From Trichobilharzia regenti (lineage: Eukaryota; Platyhelminthes; Trematoda; Strigeidida; Schistosomatidae): a DNA stretch of 64,000 bases. The position numbers and the translations under genes were made by a program. Shown in pieces: positions 24,765-37,169 of the stretch; position 1 is the first letter of the stretch; each line of letters begins with the position of its first letter. The notes beneath the pieces were generated by a model that saw nothing but the letters and a program-made list of their open reading frames with translations, was not told the origin of the DNA and did no database searches. The stretch is from contig OX235265.1 of assembly GCA_944472135.2 (NCBI GenBank), positions 59,221,112 through 59,285,111 on the forward strand. Reading direction: 5' to 3'.

Positions 24765-26560
24765 TTCAGCAGAGCTGCAGCAGCCAAGATGGTAAACTAT
24801 ACTGGGATCTGTAGAAAATATGGATCCACTCAGAAACAGAATGAAGCTTGCCGAAAGATATTGTGTAATGGGTCTTTGTATCAAAAGTAGTTACTAAAAT
24901 TGAACATTGAGTTCTTTGCTTAGTTTCTCCCGAGCAAGTACTGATTCACCTTGCTTTGTAAATCATTTCCCTCTAAAAGTCAATGATCATTCATTGCTAC
25001 ATGTCTTCTCAATACTAGCTCTCATCTTTCGTACGAGAATATGAATATGAAATGCAATAGTGACCAAATATTCTTTCATTACAATATTTTTTGGGTCGGG
25101 ATTTTAAGGCGAACGACATCAATCCTCTTATCTGCATACTGCTAGCGACACTTCTATATTAGTTGCTTGCGCGTTGAATGAGAAGAATATATAGAGTTGA
25201 ACACATTCGAATAATCCCCTTTTGACATTTTTTCAAAGTTCTTTAATTCGTTTTGTAAATTCTGAAGTTAAATGTTTATCTTTTCTCAAATATGCAGGTA
25301 TGCATAATACAGGCATATAATTATATCAATTTACTTCGTTAGGAAGAAGTGTTTTATTTAGAAAAGTCGACCATTCTCACTATAATGTCTCCCGAAAACT
25401 GTCGCACCATCACTGAGTTGGCGATTCGCCTCGTGCTATTCCGCGAAATGAAGCTTCTTTAGATGAATTCGTCGCTGTTCCAGTGAAGGATTTATTCACA
25501 AATATGGGTAATGTTAATTATGCGAAAATAGCGAACACAGCTATGTCCTGAGTAGCTCGAACTCCTCCACTCTAGAAGAAAGGAACTTAAAAAGGGATAA
25601 ATACGTGTTAGCCCAGTCGAAATTTGATATTGCGTCCTGTGTTATCTTCGCTCAGAAAAGGCTGTAGTCCCATTACAGGTACACTTAAGATATCCAAGAA
25701 CCTCTATATTTTATAATCTCATATTTCTGGTGTATTTTATCGTGGTATACCTTATTCTAGTATGAAATTCATTGGGATTCTTTGCGTAAGTTGAATTTGA
25801 TATCATTTAAATGCCTTGGTTGCTCCCATCTGCCTGGGGTGCTCCTTAGTAAGGTTGGTGATGCAATGCATTATCCTAAGATCACACGCATTTCTATGGT
25901 CTACGTAAAATGTTAGTAGCTTTTCTTTAACGTAGTTTATAATTGTTATACCAGAACATAAGCTATAAAACATCTTGACATCACATCAGATTTGAGTCAA
26001 AAGAAGACAGCTGCTTACATGTTCAAGGCTTTAATTCCAAAATTCAATACTTTTTTAACAAACTTATGTAAACGTATTCACATCTCGAAGTCATCAACAG
26101 GTAGTTTTCTTTATTATTATTATTATTACTATTATTTATTACTGCATATCTCTTTCATCAATTCCCGTAACAATGTTATATGCACTGAGCAGGCAGATAT
26201 AAGTTTGCTTTGTGGTGAAATGTATCATCTGTCCCAAAATGTTGTCTCTGTTGAGATCAGTAATTGATTTTTCTTCGGAAAATTCAGCACATCAATCAAA
26301 ATTGACAAGTAAGTAGACAGCAAGAGTAAGACTAAATCATATGAATGAAAGGTACATAATAGAATGGTGTAATAATGAAAAACCAAAATTAAAAGACGAA
26401 TACTTTAGTGCCTATACAGTCCCCCAGAATTAGACTGATTCGGAGACATGCAATAAGAATGACTCATCACTCATACCGGAAATATGGAAAATAAAACTAC
26501 CAATCAAATCAAGCGACAGAAAATAATGGGATTATATAAATAAAGTTGTATGAGTTTCCT
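24765..26560. other. no recognisable gene
   Basis: No family recognised. The part at 25370-25680 is less AT-rich, with several broken frames, and may be an old transposon. A (TTA)n-type run lies at 26110-26150. Confidence 0.35.
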
Positions 26561-26564
26561 CATA

Positions 26565-26640
26565 TGTGCTTCGGTGGCACAGTGGTTAAGACTCTCACCG
26601 ACCATGCACATGGTCTGAGGTTCGATCCCCTGCTGACGCA
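26565..26640 (+). mobile_element. tRNA-like SINE head
   Basis: TGGCACAGTGGTTAAG (A-box-like) and GAGGTTCGATCCCC (B-box-like) are spaced as in a tRNA. The acceptor ends do not pair convincingly, and a TATATATA tail follows, so a SINE is more likely than a tRNA gene. Confidence 0.55.
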
Positions 26641-26994
26641 CACCTAATATATATATGATCGGCCTGCAAAATTTGAGGTACCGTTATCATATGCTGAAAA
26701 TTCCATGCTTGTACCATTAATACGATGTGGGATTAAGCTATAATAAAAAAATAGCTTTATTGATATTGTTCTTCTTATATTTACAACTCTCTCAATTTTT
26801 CGTTAATTTTCCCATGGGCATAAATATTATTTAGGCTGTGTAATAGTCGTTATTTTTGTCTTTCCCCTCACCATGCAATATCAGCAGAACATTAGGTTCA
26901 ATAATCTTTAACATGCTAAAATTTCCAAACTGAATCGACAATACAGTTTGGAACAAGTCCACTGTTATTACTGTTATATTTATTATTCTCATTT

Positions 26995-27172
26995 TGTACT
27001 TCGATTCCCGGCCAGCGCACTCCTTTACCTCACTCAGCCAGAAGTTAAGCTGGTGAAGAAGAAAGGTTGGGCATGGTACTAGCAACCCCATCCTGTAAAA
27101 TTAAACACTGCTACAGAAACTTCAAGTCACTAGCTTGAAGCCCTATGTTCCACTGGGAACGTGAAGGAAAAA
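26995..27172 (+). mobile_element. tRNA-like SINE family B
   Basis: GATTCCCGGCCAGCGCACTC (B-box end), then GTACTAGCAACCCCATCCTG, CTTGAAGCCCTATGTTCCAC and an A-rich end. The same layout recurs at 60028-60255 and 63040-63250. Confidence 0.6.
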
Positions 27173-27808
27173 AAAATCTTTGACTTTATATCGTAAATTT
27201 GGATAAATTTCTGTGGTTAATTTTATCTTAGTTTTATTTACATTTTGAGTAAATCAGATGCAGTATTATGACAAGTGCTGAGAATTCCATTCTGTATTGT
27301 AAGTACTGTTTTGGGGACGAATATTACTATTACTATTATTATCAAAGGTCAGCAGGTGGTCTGGCCAAAGCACATGTATGGCAGAATAAGTTGCTAAACA
27401 ATAAACATTAGTGTTATTTCTAGTTAATGTTGATCGGAAACAAGCTCGAAGTCGTTTAAGTAGTCTAACCTACTGGTTTCCTGGACACCCATACCAATGT
27501 AAAGGACTCCGCGACATTAACATTGGATTCCACCGTTTCCTTATCTGGATTGTTATCGTGAGATCACGGGAATTATTGATATAGGTATCTTGGTTCATCA
27601 CCAGTTGCTGGTAAATACTGCCAAGCATAAGAAATCAGATTCGTTCCCCGTAGTGTCACTCATGGGCCCTCCCACGGCGCAAAGCATTCCAACATCGTCA
27701 CTGCAGGTCCTTACTGCAATGTGATTCATTCTTTTCACGATAACTTCAAACCCACTCCTGGTGTTAATGATATAAGTATAAAACTTAAGCATTGTGGTAG
27801 AGTATACA

Positions 27809-28198
27809 TCCATTATGGATAGGATTTTAATTTGATAAATCACACAGTGTTACACAGTAATATTAAATGATGACGTTTCGAGCTCATGATCATATCAACG
27901 TACTCACACAACGTTTTTCTTCCTTTAATATACATGAGTGGAACTGATCAGATATTTGAATAGAAATCAGTAAAGGATAACGTACATTCAAAATTAATAA
28001 TATGAGTGGGTGCGTACTGCTGAAGAGTCCCAAACTAGGACGAAACAGCTATCCAGTACTCCCAGGTTTTCCAATGGTTCTCTAACTAATGTCAGCTCAT
28101 GATGAAATCCTGAAATATGAGTGTTATTGATTTAACACAATCAGATGGGAAATAAGACGAGTGTTTTTTATAGTCAAAATAAGCAACTTGTTAGAATG
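27809..28198 (-). repeat. left inverted arm of the PLE
   Basis: 275 bp of arm sequence once the 107-bp SINE and one 8-bp TSD copy are subtracted. Its outer part contains the same CGTTTCGAGC/ATCATATC body as the 102-bp tandem repeat, so the array at 19.4 kb derives from this type of PLE end. Confidence 0.9.
28007..28113 (+). mobile_element. SINE family A, 5'-truncated, in the PLE arm
   Basis: Flanked by perfect 8-bp TSDs AATATGAG (27999-28006, 28114-28121). The opposite PLE arm has one copy of this octamer and no SINE, so it preserves the empty site. The SINE starts inside the tRNA-like part and keeps the hammerhead-like block: GTACTG ... CAGTAC stem, CTGCTGA, GTCCCAAACTAGGAC, GAAA, CAGCTATC. 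Confidence 0.92.
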
Positions 28199-28233
28199 TT
28201 ACGATGCACGTAAATTGAAACAGAATTTTAAGA

Positions 28234-28875
28234 TTATTTATTATCCTCCTCTGATTTGGCTGGTGGTAATAATATCTTCCATATCTCTAGTATTTGTATG
28301 AAGTTACTTCTGCTGCATGTGTTGGGTGTAGACTCAATGAACCGTGATTCAGTAATCAATCTCTGTCTCCTCCCACTTATATTACATCTTAGAATTTTAA
28401 TCCTCTTCCACCCTAAAGTGTGGTTGTATGTCAGTGCATGCAGTGCGATTTCTGAGTTATTTTCTAAATTACTTAGCTTCACAGGGTCAATCATTCTACA
28501 TTTAGCTAAATTCTTGTCTTCTGACAGTCTGACTATTCCCAACCTACTGGTCTGACTAATGTAGTCGATGTCACAGTCATTGCAAGGTATTTTGTAAATT
28601 ATATTATTTTGTCTAATTGGGTCCACTGGGTCTTTTAGCCTACAGAGCTTGCCTCTGAGTGAGTTTGTAGGTTTGAATGCCACCATTACTCCGTCTTTAT
28701 TGAGAATCCTACATAGGGCCTCAGATGTCCCCTCCTTATACGCTATAACAGTAGATGACTTATATTCTCTCTTATTTATATTATCATTACTAGTTCCACA
28801 ATTATTTTTATTTTGTTTTTGGCCTTTACTGATATTCCTAATGAATTTTATAGGATAGTTATTCAATACCAACAC
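28234..28875 (-). pseudogene. PLE GIY-YIG endonuclease region
   Basis: A 213-residue open segment. Residues ~50-95 carry the pre-endonuclease block (LCRILNKDG, then LRGKLCRLKDPVDP). Residues ~92-112 hold the GIY-YIG core (NIIYKIPCNDCDIDYISQTS), where the second block reads YIS where YIG is usual. A His-containing HALTYNHTLGW block and a RLITESRFIE block with the Glu typical of the fold follow. It is the C-terminal domain of the PLE polyprotein, which nicks target DNA. The frame is open here, but the upstream RT is broken. Confidence 0.82.
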
Positions 28876-29029
28876 TTCTTCTATCTGTTTTATTTCGTCA
28901 TTTAGGTCTTTTCTTGTGCTATTTAGTGGTGCTATGGCTCGGTTTGTTAGGCACTTAACTAAGCCTGTCTTAACAGTTAACGGATGAGACGAATTAAAGT
29001 CTAAATATCTATTAGAATGAGTTGGTTTT

Positions 29030-30085
29030 CTATAAACACTGGTGTGTAGTTTGCCTTCTACTACTCGTTTTTATTTTACTATCTAACGTAGCTAATTCTC
29101 CTTGTTCTTTTTCCGATTCGAATGTAAATGTTATTCTCTCCAATAGTGAGTTTATGTGTGTCAAGAAGCTAGAGATATGTTCTGTTTTTAACACTTTGAA
29201 AGTGTCGACCACATATCTCCACCATATTTTTGGAGTAGGGTTGAATGTATTGAGAGCGATATTTTCCCAACTGTCCATAAATACATCTGCTACGATAGGG
29301 TATATTGGTGATCCCATTGCTACACCTTCTGTTTGTCTATATATTTTGCCTTGGAATTTAAAGATATTAGATGTGAGGCATTACTGAAACCCTATAATAA
29401 TCACTTTAATGGGCAGCTTTGTCCTATGACTGAGTTCAGGATCCGCAGTTAGTTCTTTCTTAACTGCTTCTAAGGCCATAGTGACTAGTATATTAATATA
29501 AAGATTAGTTATATCACAACTAACCATTGTTTCATCATTCTCTAGTTGAATGTCATTTAGTTTATTTTTCATCTCATGTGAATTAGTTAGTCTATAGTTT
29601 GAACGATTTCCAATGGGGCATAGTATTAGAGCTAAGTGTTTTAGTAACTCATACGTCAGCGTATTTCTGAAATCTATTATTGGTCTTATGGGGTAACCTG
29701 GTTTGTGCATTTTTATAGTACCACATATTCTACTAGCGTCATTAGTTTTAGGCATTAAATTAAAGCATTTAGACTCACCCAGTGACACCTTCATACTGCT
29801 AATTAAATCCGATGTAAATTTCTTAATCATACTCATTACTGTGTCTACAGGCTTCTTAATTTCCCATATAGACCCGTTTCAATGTATTCAGTGACTTTCT
29901 GTATATAATTAGATTTGTCCAAAACTACTGTAGAGTTTACTTTATCAGGTTTTGTGATAACGACGGTTTATCATTTTTAAGATTGGTTAGAGCTAATCTT
30001 TCCGATTTTGTTAAGTTTGACTGTGTTTTCTTTTGTTTCTTAAGAGTTAATGCATACTGAGTTCGAACCTCTTCTGCTGTTGTCA
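29030..30085 (-). pseudogene. PLE reverse transcriptase, frame-broken
   Basis: Read right to left: an N-terminal block (LALTNLKNDKPSLSQNL near 30000; TVVLDKSNYIQKVTEYIETG near 29900), then the open segment 29836-29381 with the CGTIKMHKPGYPIRPIIDF block and VSCDITNLYINI (first catalytic Asp), then 29317-29030 with MGSPIYPIVADVFM and the second catalytic box reading RYVVDTF, where the usual box has two Asp. At least two frame changes and one catalytic substitution make it non-functional. Order and motifs are those of PLE RTs, which are telomerase-related. Confidence 0.85.
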
Positions 30086-30088
30086 TAG

Positions 30089-30362
30089 CATTCTAACAAG
30101 TTGCTTATTTTGACTATAAAAACACTCGTCTTATTTCCCATCTGATTGTGTTAAATCAATAACACTCATATTATTAATTTTGAATGTACGTTATCCTTTA
30201 CTGATTTCTATTCAAATATCTGATCAGTTCCACTCATGTATATTAAAGGAAGAAAAACGTTGTGTGAGTACGTTGATATGATCATGAGCTCGAAACGTCA
30301 TCATTTAATATTACTGTGTAACACTGTGTGATTTATCAAAATAAAGTCTTATCCATAATGGA
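30089..30362 (+). repeat. right inverted arm of the PLE
   Basis: 274 bp, reverse complement of 27809-28198 without the SINE. The only differences seen by eye are about four changes near the outer end and one base in a T run. Confidence 0.92.
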
Positions 30363-31953
30363 ACCATTCTAGGTGTCATCATTGTGAACTCTAACGTCAG
30401 CCATTACTTTGTGATCTCTAGTCCACCTTTATTCTCTAAACTGCGATGGTTGTTTCCAGAGAAACTTCAGACCGTCAAGGCCGAATTTGAACACATGCCT
30501 AAAATGGACATAATCAAATTATCAAACAACCGATGGACTTTACCCCTGTATGTGGTGCCTGGAAACAGTGGCATGGATAGTAGGCCTTGTGGTTATTACC
30601 TAAGACTTCGTGCCCGAATGGTCCCAGACTGTTAGTCAGTCCCAGACGTACACAACTTGACGTCATCTTTGAAACGCTCATCAATATTCAGTGAGTTTTG
30701 TCTGACACGCGCATAATGCCAGATTCTACTACTTCAACCTGATGCTCCAAAGACCTCAGTTACTATGCATTCCGGCCTTTCTGGGTTTACTCCCATCCCC
30801 TTTGATCTGCACAACACCACGCAGATACTTCAACATTTCAATTATGAAATCACTGAGTAGTCTAAACTTCGCTTATACCCAGTCGTGTCCACCCATCTAA
30901 GCAGAGTTCAGGGGTTTCGTAGAGCTCCAAACTACGGTCCAGGATGGTTTTGATTTTCAACAGTGTTCACTTCTATGTTGTTTTAACAGCCTAATAATAC
31001 CGACCATATGACAAAACCCCTACCATGATGTGCGAAAAACGGGGACAACTTCCACCTCGATCAATATGGCACGAAAGATATCATTCTTTCATGCCTACCC
31101 AAAGTTTCGAGATGTGAGGCTGAGAGCTAACGCTTGCTAAAATGTAGCACTGGCTTCAGGGTAGACCTACAATATTTTTTATATTTGACAGGGCAGTAAA
31201 TTTTCCAGAAAAACTGGAAAGGAACAGAAGATGCTACCGATATGTAGGATTTAATTAAACAGTCAACAGTTTGTTTAGCGCAATTTATTTTTATGGCTGA
31301 TACATTTCATCAGAAACTCCGACAATGGACACTTACAGAAAATATCAACAGATCATTTTACGAGGAGTATCACGACGAGTAATTCAAATGCAAGTTGTTT
31401 AAAGGCTTCAACTCCAGATGTCACGAGTCCCACACAAGCGTGTCGGGAGAGGCATCATACCATACCTATAAAATTACTTGCATCCCATCTCTATCCAACA
31501 AACAACAATACTTTACTGCTCATTAAGGAAGACATCATTCCTCCTGTGAAGTTCAGACAATGTTAACAACTGAAAAGTAGTCCGTTCATTTACCATTTCA
31601 GGTATCTACGTCTTTGTATGAACAACTATAACATGACAAGGAACAAGACCAGTGTCAGCACATTTATTACCAGCAGTTTGAGCTCCTCTAGAAATGCAAA
31701 ATCATCAGTCTCCATAAAATTTAGTTGCACGTCATTATCTCCCGAGTTTCATTCCTGTGTAGGACGGTAACCTAATCACTGGTCAGTATATTTTACAGCA
31801 GACTAAATCACCACTCAGCATTATACGCACACAACATCTCCCTACTCCATGTACGATGATCAAGTGGCAGAAATCTTTTACCTCCCTTAAAAACCACACA
31901 TCACCTAATTCCATCTTAGCGATGTTCCTGCCGGTGCGACTCTCCTAGTGCCA

Positions 31954-32418
31954 TGTTTGTAGAGTCCTAAAATATAAACTTATCCAAATTTTACTACTAT
32001 GTAAGAAATGAACATATTGTACACTACTTTGTTTTAACCAAAAACTCTGTACTTTGAACTTTACCTCGGGTTTTCAATAAAATATATAGTTCTGCCTTCG
32101 ACTCTCCATCTTCTCCACCATCTCAACTGCCGTCGATCAATTTTAATCACCTGCTTTCTATTTCAAATTTTTGCAGGAGCACCTTAGTTCTTCCTACGTA
32201 CTTTGGTCGACCTCCGGCAACGTCAACATTGGAGAATTAGTACTGGAGCAGTCTTCCCGCAGCACCTGGAGTCTATAACGTTTATTGTGGACTTTGGATC
32301 TTTGTAAACCCAAGTAACCAAACTTTAATACATTCTTCCCGTAACTAAACTGATTTGGTTCTTTATTTTCTATTTGAATTTGGGTAACTAAGCTAACAGA
32401 GTGAAAAGGTCCACCACA
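31954..32418 (+). repeat. 5' LTR of the main Gypsy element
   Basis: Placed by the primer-binding site that follows and by a TG...CA span. It contains a TATA-like AATAAAATATATAG near 32077-32090, suitable as a pol II promoter. The left border is uncertain: a CTCCT at 31942-31946 matches CTCCT after the putative 3' LTR (39504-39508), which would place the border slightly further left. Confidence 0.6.
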
Positions 32419-32423
32419 ATAAT

Positions 32424-32443
32424 TGGTGAGCCCGTTTCGAACC
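32424..32443 (+). promoter_or_regulatory. primer-binding site candidate
   Basis: TGGTGAGCCCGTTTCGAACC directly after the LTR. The TGG start fits the CCA end of a tRNA primer, and CsRn1-clade elements are reported to prime from tRNA-Trp. I have not aligned it to a tRNA. Confidence 0.55.
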
Positions 32444-32605
32444 TTTTTTTAATGGTTAACCCGTTTCGAACCTTTTTGTTTCGATAGTTAACTCGTTTTG
32501 AACATTTTTGTTGCTATTTTGGCCTTATAAACTCGCATTGCTTTAATTTTTGTTACCACAAGTTTTGCTATTTTGTATATCTCTATACTTAAAATTTTTT
32601 TGACA

Positions 32606-33495
32606 ATGGCTCCATTGAAACGTGTCACTATTCCCGAAGAACTTCATAGAGGCTAAGCGACACAGAACTCTCCTGTTACCGCCTTGCCGGATTTAAGACT
32701 ACCTCAATTTGATCTGGCTGAACCACGTGTCTGGTTCACAATCATTGAACAGTTGTTTGCAGCTCGAGGTATTACGTCGCAGATTGCCATGTATGGTTGC
32801 GTATTAGCAGCAATTCCCACGGAAGTACCACGAGAGGTTATCAATGTCATAGACAGCAAACCTACAGACTCTCAATATGACAAACTAAAAGCTGCACTCA
32901 TCCAGCGGACCACTCTCTCCGATGAGAAACGCATACAACAACTACTTACTTCGTGTGATCTAGGTACAAAAAGCCATCTCAACTACTTAGACATATGTGC
33001 CAGTTGATTGGGTCACACAAAGTAGATGAGTTAATTCTACGTCAGATGTTCTTACAACGTTTGCCACAAAACGTTCAACAAATCCTAACAATATCTTCTA
33101 GGACGACAGACCTTGAAGAATTAGCTAAGATGGCAGACGATATCATGGATGTGTTATCAAATAATGGCATAAATAGCGTGTCTACAGAGGCAGTACCACC
33201 AAGCCCTTCCACATCTATGAAGGACGCACCAATGTTTTGGTTACTTTCCCAGTTAACATCTCAAATGCAAGACTTACTACTGGAAGTGTCTGAGCTTCGA
33301 GCACAAAGGAACCAGTCACATACGGTATCCAAGCAACGGCGATCAAGATCTAGACGACGTTCTAGAACACCGTCCCAAAGCCGTAACATTTGTTGGTATC
33401 ATAGGAGGTATGGGCATAATGCCCTGAAGTGTCTTCGACCGTGTATGTACAACAGTGGTAACACAATTCAGGGAAACTCCCCATCCAGGCACTAA
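32606..33495 (+). pseudogene. Gypsy (CsRn1-type) gag, broken
   Basis: The likely start is ATG 32606, with an in-frame TAA at 32654-32656, only 16 codons in. The frame then stays open to 33005 (the 32684-33007 segment, matrix/capsid-like: LRLPQFDLAEPRVWFTIIEQ) and shifts by one near 33000 into 32995-33495. The C-terminal part has a basic SRRRSRTPSQSR stretch and the zinc finger CWYHRRYGHNALKCLRPC, i.e. C-X2-H-X9-C-X3-C, the unusual CHCC gag finger of the CsRn1/Boudicca clade. The gag stop overlaps the pol ATG (TAATG at 33493-33497), which suggests stop-restart or frameshift expression of pol. Confidence 0.85.
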
Positions 33496-36400
33496 TGGCG
33501 ACGGCTGTTACTGGCAATCACCACAGTCGCCTTTTCTATGTGAGGGATTTGACTACCGGCACATTATTCCTGGTAGATACAGGCGCCGAGGTCAGTGTTA
33601 TCCCCCCCTCACTATCCAGGCGATCAGCCAAAATACCTGGAAAACTTTCACTCCGTGCTGCCAACCAAACCAACATACAGACGTATGGCGAACAGTCAAT
33701 GATTTTAAATTTAGGACTACGCCGACGTTTCACATGGATCTTCATAGTAGCTGACGTACGTCACGCTATACTAGGTGCAGACTTTCTAAGTCACTTCAAT
33801 CTGTTGGTTGATATCAGCAAGAAAAAACTGGTTGACAATTGCACCCAACTCAAGATCCATGGTATTACATGCGACTACTCTGTTCATAGCATCTGCATAG
33901 AAAAGCCGGAGAGTGAAATGTTCTCTGCTTTATTGCAACGATTTCCTAAAATCCTTAAACCATCATACAATGTCGAAGATATATCTCATACAGTTACGCA
34001 TAAAATCATCACAACAGGACAACCTGTGAAGGCACGTCCACGACGGTTACCACCCGATAAACTAGCAGCAGCTAAGTCGGAATTTGAACATATGATGCAG
34101 TTAGGTATCATACGACCATCTAACAGCCCATGGTCTTCACCTCTGCACATGGTACCTAAAACTAATCATGACTGGCGACCATGTGGAGATTATCGCGCTT
34201 TGAATAACGCTACGGTACCAGATCGTTATCCTATACCTCATCTCCACGACTTCTCCTTGACCTTACATGGAAAGACCATTTTTACTAAAGTTGACTTGGT
34301 CAGGGCATATCATCAAATACCAGTCGCTCCAGAAGACATTGCAAAAACAGCAATTATTACGCCTTTTGGATTATTCGAATTCTTGAGAATGCCTTTCGGA
34401 CTAAAGAATGCTGCTCAAACATTTCAGCGTTTTATGGACCAAGTTACCCAAGGTCTTGATTTCGTCTTTGTATATATCGACGATGTCTTAATTGCCAGCT
34501 CATCGACGGAAGAACATATGCAACACTTAAGCTTGTTATTTCAAAGGTTTGAACAATTTGGAGTTGTTATCAATCCAAAGAAATGTATTTTTGGTTCCCC
34601 TTCCATTGAATTCTTAGGACATCGAATAACTGCCGAAGGCATCAGACCTACCGAAGATAAGATAGAAACTATTAAGAACTTTCCCGAACCTGATTCCTTA
34701 AAGAAACTTAGACGTTTTCTCGGGATGTTCAACTTCTACCGACGTTTTATTCCATCATGTGCCTCCATAGTTCAGCCACTGACCGACCTACTTAGATGCA
34801 ATTCGAAGAAATTTCAGTGGTCTGAAGAAGCAAAAGCAGCATTTAATAATGCAAAAGATGCCTTATCCAACGTCGTAATGTTATCTCACATCAACCCAGA
34901 AGCTTCACTCATTTTATGTACAGATGCATCACAGGTAGCAGTGGGGGCAGTATTACAACAAAAGATGAAGGGCGAAGTCACCCCACTCGCATTCTTTTCT
35001 AAGAAGTTGGAACCGGCTCAGACACGATACAGCACTTTTGGGAGAGAATTGCTGGCCATATATCTTGCAGTGAAGCATTTCAGTTACTTACTACAGGGCC
35101 GGCATTTCACTATTTTTACTGACCACAAGCCCCTGTGTCATGCTTTCACTACTTCACTTGATAAACACTCCCCTAGAGAAGCCAGACAGTTGGATTATAT
35201 CTCCCAATTTTCAACCGACATTCAGTACATCAAAGGGGATGCGAACGTGGTAGCCGATTCTCTTTCAAGAAGTGACATTAACCAGCTCCAAACGTCGGTA
35301 GACATCAGTCTTGATCGTATGGCTCAATTACAAAAAGATGACGTTGAACTCCAAACCTGCCGCAGAAACTCTTCCTTACAACTCAAAGATGTGCCTATCC
35401 CCTTATCGGATGCAACCATAGTCTGCGATGTATCTACCGGCACTAATCGTCCATTTGTCCCTCTCAGTTGCCGAAAAGCATTGTTCGAACATTTACATTC
35501 GCTTTCCCACCCTGGAGTACGCGCCACGGTCAGGCTGATCGGCGAACGCTTCGTGTGGCCTAAAATGAACTCTGACATTCGGAGATGGGCACGAGAATGT
35601 ATCCAATGCCAATGCTCCAAAGTACACCGCCACACTATTACAACCCCGAAGACGTTTAAATTACCCGAAAGGAGATTTCAGCATATCCATATAGATATCG
35701 TGGGACCATTGCCAACATCAAGGGGATATACACATATCCTGACAGCGATTGATAGATTTACTCGTTGGGCTATTGCATGCCCCTTAAACGACATATCTGC
35801 TGAAAACGTTGCTTTAGTTTTTCTCGACCGTTGGGTGTCAAACTACGGTGTACCAACTACTATTACATCCGACCGCGGTCCTCAATTCCAATCGACACTC
35901 TTTCGCGAACTGACGAGACTTCTGGGAGTGAAACATATCTCCACAACAGCCTATCATCCGGCAGCGAATGGTCTAGTGGAAAGATTCCACAGACAACTGA
36001 AAAGCTCCCTGATGGCGCAGAATGATACATCTAAGTGGAGTGAATACTTACCTTTGATTTTACTTGGTATCCGTTCTACTATCAAAGAAGATTTAGGATG
36101 TACACCGGCTCAACTTGTCTATGGCACCAACCTAACCTTGCCTGGACAGCTAGTCCCCTCAGCCGATTCCACAGACGTGAACATTGCCGACTTCACTAAC
36201 CGATTAACTAGACAAATGCTTCAACTTCAACCAACAGCACCTCGACAATCTCCCCGAAGAGATCAGATCAACAAACATCTACAAACTTGCAAATTCGTCT
36301 TCATTCGAGTCGACGCCATCAGAAAAGGATTGCAACCTCCATACGAAGGACCCTTTCAAGTTATTAAACGTTCAGACAAACACTTTACAGTGAACAAGAA

Positions 36401-36683
36401 TGGAAGACGAGAGACTGTTTCAATTGATCGAATCAAACCCGCATACACCGACAACGACTTCGAATCTACATCGGCAGCTGCGCAATCAAATAATCAAACA
36501 TCCGAATCCCTCCACCGGCACCAAGTCTTATCCTCCCTCCATATCACACACGTAGTGGTCGGCAAATCAGTAAACCGGCTCGCTACGTTCATTTTGAGGA
36601 CTAACAAAAGAAAAATAATTAAAAATTATTATTATCTTTTTCGTTTAGACATTATCATCATGACGGTTAGTATTTCGTCGTAA
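33495..36683 (+). CDS. Gypsy (CsRn1/Boudicca-type) Pol polyprotein
   Basis: A 1062-codon open frame for the protease, reverse transcriptase, RNase H and integrase of an LTR retrotransposon that copies its RNA and inserts the cDNA. Retropepsin has VDTGAEV at residues 27-33. RT runs ~170-400 with the YIDD box at 327-330. RNase H starts at ~470 (CTDASQ). Integrase has an H-H-C-C finger at ~655-695 and the catalytic D, D, E triad (IDIVGP ~735; SDRGPQF ~792; E ~828) with exactly 35 residues between the last two. All catalytic residues checked are present. The C-terminus is off-frame: the family-like ending ARYVHFED lies in another frame with a stop at 36602-36604, so a small indel near 36530-36545 has changed the tail. 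With gag broken, the element is not autonomous, although this frame is remarkably clean. Confidence 0.93.
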   Translation: MATAVTGNHHSRLFYVRDLTTGTLFLVDTGAEVSVIPPSLSRRSAKIPGKLSLRAANQTNIQTYGEQSMILNLGLRRRFTWIFIVADVRHAILGADFLSHFNLLVDISKKKLVDNCTQLKIHGITCDYSVHSICIEKPESEMFSALLQRFPKILKPSYNVEDISHTVTHKIITTGQPVKARPRRLPPDKLAAAKSEFEHMMQLGIIRPSNSPWSSPLHMVPKTNHDWRPCGDYRALNNATVPDRYPIPHLHDFSLTLHGKTIFTKVDLVRAYHQIPVAPEDIAKTAIITPFGLFEFLRMPFGLKNAAQTFQRFMDQVTQGLDFVFVYIDDVLIASSSTEEHMQHLSLLFQRFEQFGVVINPKKCIFGSPSIEFLGHRITAEGIRPTEDKIETIKNFPEPDSLKKLRRFLGMFNFYRRFIPSCASIVQPLTDLLRCNSKKFQWSEEAKAAFNNAKDALSNVVMLSHINPEASLILCTDASQVAVGAVLQQKMKGEVTPLAFFSKKLEPAQTRYSTFGRELLAIYLAVKHFSYLLQGRHFTIFTDHKPLCHAFTTSLDKHSPREARQLDYISQFSTDIQYIKGDANVVADSLSRSDINQLQTSVDISLDRMAQLQKDDVELQTCRRNSSLQLKDVPIPLSDATIVCDVSTGTNRPFVPLSCRKALFEHLHSLSHPGVRATVRLIGERFVWPKMNSDIRRWARECIQCQCSKVHRHTITTPKTFKLPERRFQHIHIDIVGPLPTSRGYTHILTAIDRFTRWAIACPLNDISAENVALVFLDRWVSNYGVPTTITSDRGPQFQSTLFRELTRLLGVKHISTTAYHPAANGLVERFHRQLKSSLMAQNDTSKWSEYLPLILLGIRSTIKEDLGCTPAQLVYGTNLTLPGQLVPSADSTDVNIADFTNRLTRQMLQLQPTAPRQSPRRDQINKHLQTCKFVFIRVDAIRKGLQPPYEGPFQVIKRSDKHFTVNKNGRRETVSIDRIKPAYTDNDFESTSAAAQSNNQTSESLHRHQVLSSLHITHVVVGKSVNRLATFILRTNKRKIIKNYYYLFRLDIIIMTVSISS

Positions 36684-36792
36684 ACTTTGATGTTACTATC
36701 ACTATTATTTATTTATATGTACCTCACCGAAAAAACAGGTAGTGTCCTTTCCAAAAACTATTGATCTTTAATCCATATTTTTTTTAATGTTT
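36605..36792. other. Gypsy 3' untranslated segment
   Basis: AT-rich spacer after pol. It is separated from its likely continuation (38740-39010) by the nested Gypsy. Confidence 0.45.
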
Positions 36793-36797
36793 CTTTC

Positions 36798-37163
36798 TGA
36801 TAGGATCCCACATATTTTGGTATTGACTGTTTAAACTTGCATATATGGTATGTTATCATTCTCACGCATTTTGGTAGTGACTGCTAATTTTGTATATTAT
36901 CATTCTCACGCATTTTGGTAGTGACTGCTAATTTTATATATATGGTATATTATGATTCCCACACATTTTGTTACTGACTGTCAATGTCGCACATATGGCA
37001 TATTATCATTTCTCACACACTTTGTTATTGGCTATTAAGGTCAATTATTTCAAATGCTGTTAGCTGTCCATATTGTTGTAAAATGTATAAATACCATGGC
37101 TTTCTTTATCGTTGTTGCACTTCAATACACAGTTTTTATTCTGTTCAGCGCAACTATATAACA
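36798..37163 (+). repeat. 5' LTR of the nested Gypsy
   Basis: Starts TGATAGGATCCCAC. Two internal copies of the ATTCTCACGCATTTTGGTAG block lie near 36860-36935. TATA-like ATGTATAAATACC is near 37083-37095. It lacks the R-U5 segment present in the 3' LTR (CACAGTCCAGCC onward) and no TTGGCGAC primer site follows, so the deletion starts at or inside this LTR. Confidence 0.85.
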
Positions 37164-37169
37164 TTTTTG

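Larger units (their letters stand above)
27809..30362 (-). mobile_element. Penelope-like element with inverted terminal arms
   Basis: The coding part (RT, then GIY-YIG endonuclease) is on the minus strand between two inverted arms (27809-28198 and 30089-30362) that are about 98% identical once the SINE in the left arm is removed. PLEs are known to end in repeats that may be direct or inverted. The insertion splits an older Gypsy relic. The open frames are broken, and one catalytic Asp of the RT is changed, so it is not autonomous. Confidence 0.88.
27420..31940 (+). mobile_element. decayed CsRn1/Boudicca-type Gypsy relic, split by a PLE
   Basis: The left part (27420-27770) reads, across frame changes, like the end of a retropepsin and the following linker (FHRFLIWIVIV block, then HHQLLVNTAKHKK). 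The right part resumes at 30363 with the N-terminal RT segment (PEKLQTVKAEFEHM, then RPCGYY) and decays towards 31940. The two halves are in the order found in the intact pol at 33495-36683 and are separated only by the PLE. Near-duplicate flanks GGTGTTAATGAT / GGTGTCATCATT suggest the PLE target duplication. Heavily mutated. Confidence 0.7.
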